From positions 2,046,001-2,110,000 of the forward strand of contig NZ_CP102930.1 in the NCBI RefSeq assembly GCF_025558485.1: a stretch of DNA of 64,000 nucleotides, in the 5' to 3' direction. Below, piece by piece: positions 26,733 through 35,971 of this stretch. The DNA is from Bdellovibrio bacteriovorus. Its GTDB lineage: Bacteria; Bdellovibrionota; Bdellovibrionia; Bdellovibrionales; Bdellovibrionaceae. The notes beneath the pieces were generated by a model. That model had not been told where the DNA came from. It searched no databases and saw nothing but the letters and a program-made list of their open reading frames with translations. The first letter of the stretch is position 1. Every line of letters begins with the position of its first letter. A program made the position numbers and the translations under genes.

Positions 26733-29140
26733 AATCCGTAAGAATCCAAAGCTTCTGGCGGTAACGCCGGTTTTGGATTTCCATCGAACGTGAACTCAAA
26801 GTTCAGCTTAAAGTTCGTGTCACCACCTGTGACCTGATCGTGGATAAAAGTGATCATCATGCAGTCGCCGGGTGGTTTGAACTGCGCAATATAGGCCCAG
26901 GATTTGACTTTGTCCTGTGTGGTGGATTCCGCCCAGTTGGCGTCATACACAAACTTCCCCATCAGATTGATGAACCGCGAAGTGAAGCCGGCAGAGAATG
27001 TATAATCTTCCTGACGATCGCTGGTGTTCACAGCCTGTCCTGGCGTGATCTTATACTGACGGGTCAACTGCACTTGGAAGAACTGGCCCATGTCATTTAA
27101 TAAGCGCACACGCGACGACGCGTTGGTCACGTTCTGATAAGGGAAATAATTGAAGATGGAATATGTTTGGAAGCGATCCAAGCGCACATCCAAAGTGGCG
27201 GTCACGTCAGACCAAGGCTCCTTGACGCCGACTTTGTTTTCCTGAGTGCCATCATAAGACTGCGCCAGCTTCAGGTAGCCGACCTGACGGTATTCCGGGC
27301 GGTCTCCGATCCAGCGTTTTTCTGTGATCTTATTAATCAATGCCAAGGTCACAAGGTTGCGATCATAAACCCGGTCGTAATAGTCAAACTGCACACCATA
27401 GTCGCTGGCAATATCCAGATCCGTGATACTGTCACGGGCCGTGTAAGGCGCATCGGAAATAGAGCCTCTGCCAAAGAAAGGACTGTCGTCCTGAGAAACC
27501 CACGGCAGGCGGGAATACACCACTTCGGGAATGATCTCGTGCTTATAGCGTGTGGCTTTGGAATTCACGGTGTCACCATAAATACGGCTTAAATTTGTGC
27601 GTGCGCCCAGCTCGGTGCGCAGATAGCGGCGCGCCAGGTACTGATCTTCATCGACGTTAAATCCGTAGTGGGTTTCACGGTAGCTGACCATCGGAATAAC
27701 ATCCAGACCGTCACCGAACTTGATTGGGTAATACAATGCTGGCATCACGTCCAAGCGCTGACCTGTGCGGATCTGATCCACGGCAGGGTCGAATGACCCA
27801 TCGTAAATTCTTTTACAACCTGGGTTGTCCTGCCATTTGGGATCGTTGCAGGTGTTTTTCGGGAAACGCAGCTTGTTGCCGCCGATCATTTGCTCGGTCA
27901 TGTCGTCATAGGCCTGGCCAGAGCGGGTGAAGTTCACATAAGAGACATTCACAGAGTAAATGAAGTTAGTGTCGCCGATGTTTTCCTGTGTTTGGGAAAA
28001 ACGCAGTTCAGGAATGCGGTGGACAGCATCTTCATTGCCGGACAGGGGATTTCCCTGAAGCATGTTGACATAGTAGGATGTATCCACGCTGTAGTGCTGA
28101 TCCAGAGTGTTCTTGGTGAACGACATGCGATTTTCCATGGCCGAGTCGCCGTGGTTCATCGTTTCGTTTGGGAAGTCTTTCGGATATTGCAGGTCACTGG
28201 CCAGATTCAGCTGACCACGATGAATGATTCCGTCAGGCATTTCATAGTAGTGTTCGTAGCGCAGAAACCAGCGTTCTAACGGATCGTTTTTGTCTTCAGG
28301 CAGGCGGTACAAATTCAGGCGGTCGTCTTCCGCGAAAGCCTTGTCGAAGATCGTTCCGAAGTTCAATGTTCCGCTGGAATTTTCACTTAGCAGATAGCGA
28401 TACTCCACCAGGCCCTTAAGGCCCCTTTTGGTGTAATCCTTCAGTTCAATCGTTGCATCCGTGCTGCGGGAAATCGCCCAGAAATACGGCTGGGAAATTG
28501 CGATCCCCCCTTTGTCGGAAAGCTCAAAGCCCGGAGTCAGAAGACCGGATTGGCGATCGCTTTTTAAAGGAACGATCAGATAGGGAAGCCAGAAGAAGGG
28601 AACATGCCCTAAGCGCAGAACTGCATTCTTGATGTAAGCATAGCCGCCCAGTTCTGCGCGGATGGTGGAGCCTGAAAAACTCCAGGTCGCAGGGCAGTTG
28701 GTGCAGGCGGTGTAATCTGCGGAGCTGACGATAAATTCAGATTCTCCGGTTTTTTGCAGCAGTTCGCCCGAAAAGCTGATCGGGCCGGACTGGACATAGC
28801 CGTTATAGATCAGGCCGGTGTTGTTTTCATAATCCAAAAAGATCTGGTCACCGGCGATGGTGTTTTTGGCGTCCATGATTTCCACGTTGCCGTAAAGCTC
28901 CACTTGACGAGATCGCAGGGATACGATGGCCTTATCGGCTTTGATGTGCTGGCCCTGATAGACCAGTTGGATGTTGCCTTCCAGCTCCACCAGTTCTTTT
29001 TCGTTATCGCGGAACATGTGGTCGGCATTGATCATAATGCCATGGATCTTCGCTGTAGGCTCAGCAGCCCACAGAGGAGACTCTGTCAGGACTGACAGAA
29101 CTAAGAATGAAACAAAGACGATCCAGCGTTGAAGCACCAA
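26729..29140 (-). CDS. lptD: LPS-assembly outer-membrane protein LptD
   Basis: An 803-aa outer-membrane protein that inserts lipopolysaccharide into the outer leaflet. A signal peptide (cleavage near residue 25) is followed by an OstA beta-jellyroll (about 30-170: INADHMFRDNEKELVELEGNIQL....GQHIKADKAIVSL) and a long beta-barrel with many aromatic-ending strands. Cysteine pairs occur at TACTNCP and at CNDPKW..NPGC, so disulphide linkage between domains is possible but the cysteine layout differs from E. coli. The start is TTG or GTG (29140 or 29137) with no clear ribosome site. The frame is intact. Confidence 0.9.
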   Translation of the reverse strand: MVLQRWIVFVSFLVLSVLTESPLWAAEPTAKIHGIMINADHMFRDNEKELVELEGNIQLVYQGQHIKADKAIVSLRSRQVELYGNVEIMDAKNTIAGDQIFLDYENNTGLIYNGYVQSGPISFSGELLQKTGESEFIVSSADYTACTNCPATWSFSGSTIRAELGGYAYIKNAVLRLGHVPFFWLPYLIVPLKSDRQSGLLTPGFELSDKGGIAISQPYFWAISRSTDATIELKDYTKRGLKGLVEYRYLLSENSSGTLNFGTIFDKAFAEDDRLNLYRLPEDKNDPLERWFLRYEHYYEMPDGIIHRGQLNLASDLQYPKDFPNETMNHGDSAMENRMSFTKNTLDQHYSVDTSYYVNMLQGNPLSGNEDAVHRIPELRFSQTQENIGDTNFIYSVNVSYVNFTRSGQAYDDMTEQMIGGNKLRFPKNTCNDPKWQDNPGCKRIYDGSFDPAVDQIRTGQRLDVMPALYYPIKFGDGLDVIPMVSYRETHYGFNVDEDQYLARRYLRTELGARTNLSRIYGDTVNSKATRYKHEIIPEVVYSRLPWVSQDDSPFFGRGSISDAPYTARDSITDLDIASDYGVQFDYYDRVYDRNLVTLALINKITEKRWIGDRPEYRQVGYLKLAQSYDGTQENKVGVKEPWSDVTATLDVRLDRFQTYSIFNYFPYQNVTNASSRVRLLNDMGQFFQVQLTRQYKITPGQAVNTSDRQEDYTFSAGFTSRFINLMGKFVYDANWAESTTQDKVKSWAYIAQFKPPGDCMMITFIHDQVTGGDTNFKLNFEFTFDGNPKPALPPEALDSYGF

Positions 29141-29260
29141 AGTATTCTAGGGATGGATTAGGGCCTTTGTCGAGGTGAAACTGGCCTCTTTTTGGACTCA
29201 AAATGTCATGAATTTCGGCCGTTAAGATAAGGCACATAACTTAATCCAAGAGGTTTACAC

Positions 29261-29587
29261 ATGGAAGTCAAACTCCTGCTCGACGGTGATATCACTGTTG
29301 TGTCTTTGAGTGGTCGTATTGAGATTGAAAAAACACAATCCTTTAAGAAAGCCTGCCTGCAAAACTTTTCTGATAGAAAAGTCGTGTTTTGCATGAAAAA
29401 CCTGCACTTTGTGGGTTCTTCCGGGATTCAGTCATTCTTTAGTGTCTTGAATGATTTGAATGTGGATAAGCAAATGAGCGTGAAAATCGCGGGTTTGACC
29501 CCGGATTTCCAACGCCTTTTCTCTTTTTCTGAATGTTCTAATTTAGAAGTTCATGAAAGTATCGAAGGGGCCCTGCAAAGCTTTTAA
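29261..29587 (+). CDS. STAS-domain anti-sigma-factor antagonist
   Basis: A 108-aa single STAS domain of the SpoIIAA type. The phosphorylatable Ser lies in the MKNLHFVGSSGIQSF motif, and the start DITVVSLSGRIEI is typical. Such proteins bind anti-sigma kinases when unphosphorylated. No kinase or sigma factor is adjacent. AGAGGT precedes the ATG, and its stop shares four bases (TTAA) with the convergent coiled-coil gene. Confidence 0.88.
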   Translation: MEVKLLLDGDITVVSLSGRIEIEKTQSFKKACLQNFSDRKVVFCMKNLHFVGSSGIQSFFSVLNDLNVDKQMSVKIAGLTPDFQRLFSFSECSNLEVHESIEGALQSF

Positions 29588-30717
29588 GCGGTGGGCCCGT
29601 CCTGTTTGCGCAATTCATTTAGTTTCTGACTTAGCTCAAGGTTCAGGCGCTCCAAGGCGGCCGCAGCAACCTTGAGCTTTTCGTTTTCCTCGTTCTTGGC
29701 AGTCCACATGTAGCGCAGGCTTTCCAATTGTTCCTGAGCTTGATAGTTGTCTTTTTCAAGCTTCTGAATCTTTTCCTGATCCTCGACCACGCGGATTTGC
29801 AAGTCGGCATGTTCGACGCCCAGTTTTTGATTCTGGCGGGACAGTTCGCTGATGCGCTCTTGCTGGCGTTCAATTTCTTTTTCCAGACGATCTTTGATTT
29901 CCTCTTTGCTGCGGCGAAGTGTCACAACTTCGTTTTCCAAAGTATCCTGACGCTCCAAAGCGGAGTGAAGTTTTATGGATTTAACTTCAAGTTCCTCTTG
30001 AGTATGGTGCAGCATTGCCAGCTCTTTATTCATGCGTTCAATTTGTTCTTCGTAGAACTGAACCATTTCCTGAGCTTTTTTCTCGGAGGCTTCGACTTGG
30101 TAACGGGAATTTTTGGTCACTTCGATGATCTGGTGGCGAAGGTCGCGCAACAAAGCCTCTTTGTGGGCGTAGTCGCCTTCAAGGCCCTGCAGGCGCAGAT
30201 CCTGAGTGCGGGAGTATTCCTTCAACTGAGAAATATAAGGCTTCACCTGGGTTTTGATGCGCTCATGGTATTTCGCATGACGGGCCAGTTCGGTTGTCAT
30301 ATTGCGGACCTTGTCGGTCAGGGCGCGAACCTTTTCGCCTTGGATTTCCTTTTCGCGTTCCAGCTGGTCAACCTTTTGGCGCCAGATATTGTCTTTTTCC
30401 TTCCATACCAGAATTTGATCTGTAACAGAGGATTGCGACAAGCGGGCTTTGTTGGCCTCTTCGCTGAAGCGCTGATTTTCTGTTTCCAGTAAAGAAAGAC
30501 GGCGCAACGTCACTTTTAGACGAGCCATCAGGTCTTCGTTCTGAGAGATCAGATTTTCAACAGTGGAAGACTTCAGAATCTCTTTGGGAAGATGGCTGAA
30601 GTCATTCTGACGAGGCATTTCGTCAGGCAAAGGAATTTGACCCACGGATTTTTGATCCCGGGTTGAGTCAAAGTCTAAATGTCCCAATTTCGCGGTCTGG
30701 AAAGAATCGGTTTCCAT
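29584..30717 (-). CDS. Long coiled-coil protein
   Basis: A 377-aa protein. The first 55 residues are Pro- and Ser-containing and probably disordered; from about 55 to 370 it is one nearly continuous coiled coil, rich in Glu, Lys, Arg, Gln and Leu with no glycine-rich breaks. No signal peptide or membrane segment. It may be a cytoskeletal or scaffold protein, but coiled coils are poor guides to function. It is divergent from the gene at 30860 across a concentric palindrome and ends tail-to-tail with the STAS gene. Confidence 0.75.
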   Translation of the reverse strand: METDSFQTAKLGHLDFDSTRDQKSVGQIPLPDEMPRQNDFSHLPKEILKSSTVENLISQNEDLMARLKVTLRRLSLLETENQRFSEEANKARLSQSSVTDQILVWKEKDNIWRQKVDQLEREKEIQGEKVRALTDKVRNMTTELARHAKYHERIKTQVKPYISQLKEYSRTQDLRLQGLEGDYAHKEALLRDLRHQIIEVTKNSRYQVEASEKKAQEMVQFYEEQIERMNKELAMLHHTQEELEVKSIKLHSALERQDTLENEVVTLRRSKEEIKDRLEKEIERQQERISELSRQNQKLGVEHADLQIRVVEDQEKIQKLEKDNYQAQEQLESLRYMWTAKNEENEKLKVAAAALERLNLELSQKLNELRKQDGPTA

Positions 30718-30744
30718 AGCCCTCCTCCATGAAGTCTAGGTCGC

Positions 30745-30809
30745 CCTTGGTCCATTTTCTCAGAATGATTCGACTTTAGTCAAATCAACCCACCAAGACT
30801 GGACCAAGG
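30745..30809. promoter_or_regulatory. Concentric palindrome between divergent genes, candidate operator
   Basis: CCTTGGTCCA (30745-30754) is perfectly inverted as TGGACCAAGG (30800-30809). Centred on the same point (about 30777) is a second palindrome, 30767-30786, with eight of ten base pairs matching. The element fills the promoter region between the coiled-coil gene (minus) and the membrane-protein gene (plus), so a dimeric or tetrameric regulator is a possible reader. Confidence 0.5.
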
Positions 30810-30859
30810 TAATAACAAAAGAGCTTAATATCGAGCCTAAACTGCCGAAAAGAAAGGAT

Positions 30860-31450
30860 ATGTCAGTACCAGCGCTCAAAGATTCCACAGCTGCAGTCGA
30901 TCAAGTAAAGAAGAAGGAGGAAGGTGCCTTCTTTGAGATGAGCGTTGATAAAGCGGATCTTGGTCGTCCGGATTCTTTGCGCTATAACATCCTGACCTGG
31001 GTTTTGGATGAACGCTATGACAAGGCCATTGATGAGCTGAAGGACTTTTTGGAAAAGCCTTCTGAGTATCCGAACTTCAAGTCCAAGATCACTCGTTTTA
31101 TTAATCATTCCATTGATTTGATTTATGCTATTAAAGCCAAAAGAAGCTTTCCTGGAATCAATTCTTTGACTCGTGCAAAACAGCAGGAACTACGGGAAAA
31201 GTTTAAAGAACACTTCCGTGAATTGCAGTATGTCCTTAAGGTTGTTGAGAAAATTCAAAGCGATCTGCGCGTGCAGGATGTTCGTTCCACGATCTATGTG
31301 GTGAAGGCTGCGTGGTTTGCCAGTCTTGCTGTGATCATCCTTGCATTCTGGATGGACATCGTAAATGGTCTGGCGAAGACCAGTGTCCTGGTCTTCGATG
31401 ACGGATTTGGAAAGTTAGCAAATTTTCTGGCCGAAATGATCGGCTTCTAG
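30860..31450 (+). CDS. Hypothetical protein with C-terminal membrane segment
   Basis: A 196-aa protein. The first 25 residues are low-complexity and charged, residues 30-145 are helical with many Lys and Glu, and one hydrophobic segment (about 150-170: AAWFASLAVIILAFWMDIV) probably anchors it in the inner membrane with the bulk in the cytoplasm. No family recognised. It is divergent from the coiled-coil gene and ends one base before the convergent VKOR-DsbA stop. Confidence 0.68.
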   Translation: MSVPALKDSTAAVDQVKKKEEGAFFEMSVDKADLGRPDSLRYNILTWVLDERYDKAIDELKDFLEKPSEYPNFKSKITRFINHSIDLIYAIKAKRSFPGINSLTRAKQQELREKFKEHFRELQYVLKVVEKIQSDLRVQDVRSTIYVVKAAWFASLAVIILAFWMDIVNGLAKTSVLVFDDGFGKLANFLAEMIGF

Positions 31451-31451
31451 A

Positions 31452-32657
31452 TTATTTTTTAAGGGACTTATAGGCAGCTTCCAGCACTGGGATGGATTGG
31501 GCGCCGTTAAGCACTTTGCCATTGATGAAGATGGCCGGGGTTCCTTGAATCTGTGCCACTTCTCCTTCTTTGGCGTTTTTTCTGACGATCTCTGGAACTT
31601 CCGTGCCTTTCACGCAGGCTTTTAAATCATCCAATTTGATCCCAGTTACGGTCGCGATGGATTCCAGGTTTTTATCCAGATTCATTGTGCGGATGATTTC
31701 ATCCTGATTTTCAAAGATATGATCGTGCGCTTCCCAGCCTTTTTGCGCCAGTTTTTCAGAGCACAGGGCCGCCACGGCAAGACCGCAGGAAATGCCATCG
31801 CCGCCACCTTTGATGGCTTCGTTGCACGTGCCATCCAGTGGGAAGGGCTTGTAAATCAGGCGCACGTCCGGATGGTTCTTCACAAAGTTGTGCAGAACCG
31901 GAGCGGCATGTTTACAGTGAGAACAGCGGAAGTCTGCAAACTCCACAATTGTCATAACTGGCTCGCCCGTGCCTTTTTGCATGCTGAGGCCGGTTGTCAG
32001 GTCGAAGTTCTGTTGCGGAGCCACCTGCCAGTAAGCCACGCGTTCTTTGGCGATTTTTTCGATATCAGAAAGCCCATGGCTTTCAAGGTACATAATATTT
32101 GCCAGAAAAGCGAAAGCCGGAATCGCCAAAAGGAAGCCCAGAACCCATTTTTCTGAAGAGAAAATATCCTTGATATCGTTGCTGATATTTTTAGCAGAAA
32201 CATCGCTGGCGCCCAGCCATGTGAAGATAAAGCCGATAATGGAAAGAACATAGGCTGTGATACAGAACAAGCAAAGGTTGCTCATCGCTGTGACGGAAAT
32301 AGTGCCCATCACCACGGAAGCCACCACAGTCACGCCAGAAAGCAAAAGGGCGTAACGGGAGGTGCGTTCCTGATCTTCGACCATGTTAAAGCGAGTCACC
32401 GCCAGGAAGTAGAAGAGCACCAGATTTGTCATCACGCCCCAAAGAGCGATCGGAACCCCAAGGAGCGATGAAAACTTGCTGGCACTGACTGCATCACAAT
32501 TCATAACTTCATTGATATTACAGAAGGACTGACCATCAGAAAGGCCGAACTTCACGTCATAGTAATGAAGGCTTAGATAGATGTGTACACCGACACCGAT
32601 TAGGGTGACGATCATTGCAAGAAGCAGGGATGTGTTTTTGCTGGCTGTGTTTTTCAT
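31452..32657 (-). CDS. VKOR-DsbA fusion, oxidative protein-folding enzyme
   Basis: A 401-aa membrane protein that joins a vitamin K epoxide reductase-like quinone reductase (about 10-150, four to five membrane segments) to a periplasmic DsbA-like thioredoxin domain (about 215-400). VKOR cysteines: loop pair Cys46 and Cys54 and active-site Cys129-x-x-Cys132 (CLFC). The thioredoxin part has Cys245-x-x-Cys248 (CSHC) and a cis-Pro loop QGTPAIFING. It should re-oxidise itself via quinone and make disulphides in exported proteins, replacing DsbB and DsbA. Start at ATG 32657 or TTG 32693; neither has a well-spaced ribosome site. Confidence 0.88.
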   Translation of the reverse strand: MKNTASKNTSLLLAMIVTLIGVGVHIYLSLHYYDVKFGLSDGQSFCNINEVMNCDAVSASKFSSLLGVPIALWGVMTNLVLFYFLAVTRFNMVEDQERTSRYALLLSGVTVVASVVMGTISVTAMSNLCLFCITAYVLSIIGFIFTWLGASDVSAKNISNDIKDIFSSEKWVLGFLLAIPAFAFLANIMYLESHGLSDIEKIAKERVAYWQVAPQQNFDLTTGLSMQKGTGEPVMTIVEFADFRCSHCKHAAPVLHNFVKNHPDVRLIYKPFPLDGTCNEAIKGGGDGISCGLAVAALCSEKLAQKGWEAHDHIFENQDEIIRTMNLDKNLESIATVTGIKLDDLKACVKGTEVPEIVRKNAKEGEVAQIQGTPAIFINGKVLNGAQSIPVLEAAYKSLKK

Positions 32658-32738
32658 GCCTTCATTGAATCTTAGATTCGTGTTTGAAATCAATGGAAAT
32701 TATGCAAAAATCGTTGCAGTGCTATCAAGGAAGACAGC

Positions 32739-34367
32739 TTGAACGACCTACAAAAATGGATTCGCATAAGAAAAGACCTTTACCTGCAAATGGAAAAGCA
32801 GGTTCGCCATCGCCTGGGGCAGGATACTCCAGAGTTGATGCGTTATCATAAGGTTTACGAAAAAGAATTTTCCAAAAAATGGACAGTTTCCAGCAAAGAA
32901 GCCTTGTGGCAACAAATGGCTGCATCCCAGGTTGTGATGATCGGGGATTTTCACGCCCTTCATCAATCCCAGAAGGCGCAGGCACGAATCCTGCGCAATA
33001 TGCCGACAGACCGCAAAGTGATTCTGGCGGTGGAGTTTTTTGAGGCGGCCGATCAGGATAAGATCGACCGCTATTTGTCCGGGAAGATGTCAGAAAAAGA
33101 CTTCCTTAAGGCCACGCAATGGCAGACGAAGTGGGGGTTCCCATGGGATCACTATCGTCCCTTGTTGCGGTGGGCGCAGAAGCACAAGGTGCCTGTTCAG
33201 GGAATCAATCGCAGTTATAAAAAACGCAATGCAGCCACCTTAAAATCCCGTGATGTTTTCGCCGGGAAAAAGATTGCGGATCTGGTGAAAACTTATCCGG
33301 ACGCGCTGGTGGTTGTGATTTATGGCGATCTGCATCTGGCTGGGGAGCATATCCCGGCGGAAGTGACGCGGATACTGGGGCCGGCCTTTGCAAAAAAAAT
33401 CCTGCGAATTTTTCAGAATGCGGAAAAAATCTATTTTCAGTTATTGAATAAGGAACTGGAATCCTCTGCGGATCTGGTGCGTCTTTCCCGAAATGTCTTC
33501 TGTCTGATGAGTGTTCCCCCGTGGGTGAAGTGGCAGAATTATCTGATGTATCTGGAACAGACTTATGATCTGGGGCTGGATGATGATGACGACGATGACG
33601 AAGATCTTCTGGATTACACGGATCATGTAGGTCGTTATGTAAAGATCATTGCGGATGAGTTGGGTGTGACAGTTTCAACGGCGGGGCTGTCTGTGTACAC
33701 CGCTCAGGACAGTTCGTTCTGGAGTCAGGTGCGAGATCATTACGATCCCAAAAAACTGCGCTGGATTGAAATGTTGATTGCGGATGAAAGTTCTTTCTAT
33801 TTGCCGGAAATCGGGGCGGCCTATTTGGCCCGGGGAACGGTGAATCACGCGGCTTCTTTGGCCATGTACTTTGTGCATGCACAGATTAGCGGGGAAAAGC
33901 AGATTTATATGGATGTTCCGGCGGATTTCCTGCGTTTGATCTGGCAAGAGGCGGTGGCTTACTTTGGTTCCAAGATGATCAATCATAAGCGCAAAACAGA
34001 CACGGTGGCGGATATTAAAGCCAGCCTGGCTGTGCGCGGCCCCTCAGATATTGGAAAAGAGGCCTTGCAACTGGCTTTAGCGCAGAAAATGCACGAATTG
34101 ATGGTGATCACCGGGGTTCTGGGGCATCGCTTGCAAGCCAGGCCTAAGAAAAAATGGAGCTATGTGATGGCGGCCACCTTATTGGGTGGAATGATGGGGG
34201 AAAGGCTGTTCGGCGGTTATCGGAAAAAGCTGGTGCGTCCTGCAACGCTGGCCAGTTTCCTGAAAAAACCTGTGGGAAGTCCTCATTTCGATGTGGTTTA
34301 CTACGAGGTGTTGGAAGTGATTGAATCTTTGCCAGCGCCGTTTTTGAGTAAAAGGGAAAAGTTATGA
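32739..34367 (+). CDS. ChaN-like (Tiki superfamily) domain protein with long C-terminal extension
   Basis: A 542-aa protein without signal peptide. Residues about 55-240 resemble the ChaN/DUF399 haem-uptake-type domain: VVMIGDFHALHQSQ, AVEFFEAADQ and VVVIYGDLHLAGEHIP, the last two matching the acidic and His-containing metal-binding positions of that fold. A striking run of seven Asp (DDDDDDDED, around 280-289) follows, then about 250 residues that I do not recognise. The start is TTG with AAGGA seven bases ahead. It overlaps the GYF-like gene by four bases (ATGA), so the two are probably functional partners. Confidence 0.65.
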   Translation: MNDLQKWIRIRKDLYLQMEKQVRHRLGQDTPELMRYHKVYEKEFSKKWTVSSKEALWQQMAASQVVMIGDFHALHQSQKAQARILRNMPTDRKVILAVEFFEAADQDKIDRYLSGKMSEKDFLKATQWQTKWGFPWDHYRPLLRWAQKHKVPVQGINRSYKKRNAATLKSRDVFAGKKIADLVKTYPDALVVVIYGDLHLAGEHIPAEVTRILGPAFAKKILRIFQNAEKIYFQLLNKELESSADLVRLSRNVFCLMSVPPWVKWQNYLMYLEQTYDLGLDDDDDDDEDLLDYTDHVGRYVKIIADELGVTVSTAGLSVYTAQDSSFWSQVRDHYDPKKLRWIEMLIADESSFYLPEIGAAYLARGTVNHAASLAMYFVHAQISGEKQIYMDVPADFLRLIWQEAVAYFGSKMINHKRKTDTVADIKASLAVRGPSDIGKEALQLALAQKMHELMVITGVLGHRLQARPKKKWSYVMAATLLGGMMGERLFGGYRKKLVRPATLASFLKKPVGSPHFDVVYYEVLEVIESLPAPFLSKREKL

Positions 34368-34771
34368 AAAAAGCCTCTTGGTATTACAACAAGGATTTAA
34401 AACCCCAGGGACCTCTGTCACAGGAGGAAATGCGTCTGCGCATTTATAAAGGCGAAGTGGGGCCGCATGATCTGATTTCCTGCGAGGCGACCGGGGAGTG
34501 GAAGCCCGCTTACGAATGGGGAGTTTTTGAAATGACGCTGTTCCCAGCGGCACAAAAGTTTATTCCCGGCGTGGAAGTGGCCCCGGATGAAAAAGAATGG
34601 GTTTTGTTGGTGTCTTCTGAAGATGGAAAAACTTTGGTGCAGGAAGGTCCATACTCTGTGCGGGAAATTCAAACATCTGTGACAGAGCAACGAATTTCCC
34701 TGCAAAACTATGTTTGGAAATCGGGCTTGAGTGGCTGGTGTAAAATTCAGGATCGTCCTGAGTTTATTTAG
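34364..34771 (+). CDS. Protein with two GYF_2-like modules
   Basis: A 135-aa cytoplasmic protein with two copies of the GYF_2-like fold: WYYNKDLKPQGPLSQEEMRLRI..G at the start and a second copy at about 85-130 (EGPYSVREIQ..V....I...NYVWKSGLSGW). Such domains usually bind proline-rich or other peptide partners. It is translationally coupled to the ChaN-like gene, and its stop shares four bases with the convergent HU gene. Confidence 0.72.
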   Translation: MKKASWYYNKDLKPQGPLSQEEMRLRIYKGEVGPHDLISCEATGEWKPAYEWGVFEMTLFPAAQKFIPGVEVAPDEKEWVLLVSSEDGKTLVQEGPYSVREIQTSVTEQRISLQNYVWKSGLSGWCKIQDRPEFI

Positions 34772-35040
34772 TTAAGGGCGTCTTTGAGATCCTTGCCAGG
34801 TTTGAACTTGGGAATATAGGCGCTGGGGATTTTGACTGTTTCACCGGTTTTGGGGTTGCGCCCCTGACGGGCTTTGCGGGAGGTGCGGGTGAAGGTGCCA
34901 AATCCGACAAGCTTGACCTCTTCACCGTCTTTCAGGGCCTCTTGAATGGCTTCCAGTGTGGCATCGAGAATTAGTTCGGATTGAGTTTTGGTTGTCTTTG
35001 TTTTTTCTGCGACCAGTTCCACCAATTGAGCTTTATTCAT
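34768..35040 (-). CDS. HU/IHF-family DNA-bending protein
   Basis: A 90-aa histone-like protein of normal length. Seen: MNKAQLVELVAEKT, KLVGFGTF and the DNA-arm ARQGRNPKTGETVKIPSAYIPKFKPGK, with the Pro that intercalates in DNA. AAGGAT precedes the ATG. It is a single gene divergent from the exported protein at 35217. Confidence 0.94.
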   Translation of the reverse strand: MNKAQLVELVAEKTKTTKTQSELILDATLEAIQEALKDGEEVKLVGFGTFTRTSRKARQGRNPKTGETVKIPSAYIPKFKPGKDLKDALN

Positions 35041-35216
35041 TGCGTTTCAATCCTTGTCTCGAAGAAAATAAAACCTAAGATTCACCGAAAAAATGGTCAA
35101 GAAAAATGAAGTCGGCGGGTCCAGAATGTGACGCAGAAAATGTGTTCTGTTAGGTGTCATCCTTTTTGTTTTTTGAAATTTCATTGAATACTATGGACCT
35201 TTGTGTGGGGGATTTT

Positions 35217-35930
35217 ATGATGCTTCTTTTGACCTTGCTGTTTCCGGTGTTTGGTTTTGCCCAGCAAACAATCAACGCCAATCTTTATGATTTGAAATCC
35301 AATCAGCAGAAAAAACTCTTTACATTGGATATTGATGTGTCTGCGACTCAGGACGGGGCTTTCCGTACACAGGCGCAGTATCGTGATTTGGATGGCAAGA
35401 TGGCCGTCACAGAGACAGGGCGCATTAAGGGTGCTGATGTTCAAAGCTACGAAATTCGTCAGGAGCAGACAGGCGAAGTGGGGCGTTTCCGTGTTGAAAA
35501 CGGAAAGATCTTTTTTGAGTACGAGGGAAAGGGTCGGAAAAAGTCCTCGGAAGAAAAAGTTAGCGGATTTGTTTTAAGCACATCCAATTTCAATGCCTTC
35601 GTGGCAACAAACTGGGATCAACTGGTTCAGGGGAAAGCTCTGGATGTGCGCTTTGCTGTGTGGGACCGTCTGGAAACTGTGGGGTTTACCTTACAGAAGC
35701 GCGGTGAAATGGAAAAAGAAGGGGAAAAATGGATGGAATTGCGCATGAAGCCCACGAGCTTCGTGATTGCAGCTTTGGTGGACCCTATTCATTTATGGTA
35801 TTCCCACTCCGACAAACAGCTGCGCCTGATGAAGGGGCGCGTGGCGCCGAAACAAATGCGGGACGGGAAGTGGAAAGATCTGGATGCGGAAGTGATCTAT
35901 ACAAAGGACCAGAAGTCCGTCTCGAAATAA
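35217..35930 (+). CDS. Exported protein of unknown function
   Basis: A 237-aa protein with a short Sec signal peptide (MMLLLTLLFPVFGFAQQ, cleavage near residue 15) and a beta-rich mature part reminiscent of periplasmic one-sheet proteins such as DUF3108 (unsure). The frame begins at 35154, but GGGGG is well spaced for the ATG at 35217, which also starts the signal peptide. It is 41 bp ahead of the TPR gene and may be the first gene of a run reaching pyk. Confidence 0.65.
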   Translation: MMLLLTLLFPVFGFAQQTINANLYDLKSNQQKKLFTLDIDVSATQDGAFRTQAQYRDLDGKMAVTETGRIKGADVQSYEIRQEQTGEVGRFRVENGKIFFEYEGKGRKKSSEEKVSGFVLSTSNFNAFVATNWDQLVQGKALDVRFAVWDRLETVGFTLQKRGEMEKEGEKWMELRMKPTSFVIAALVDPIHLWYSHSDKQLRLMKGRVAPKQMRDGKWKDLDAEVIYTKDQKSVSK

Positions 35931-35971
35931 GACAGTCTCAATTCTTATCGGTTTTTGCCGATAAGTGAGAC

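Noticed and set aside
29728..30492. 254-codon plus-strand ORF, hydrophobic
   Set aside because: Antisense of the coiled-coil gene; the Glu/Lys codons read back as Phe/Leu, giving a false membrane look.
33577..33602. Possible slippage at the GAT/GAC repeat in the ChaN-like gene
   Set aside because: The codons alternate GAT and GAC and the frame stays open on both sides, so there is no sign of an error or frameshift.
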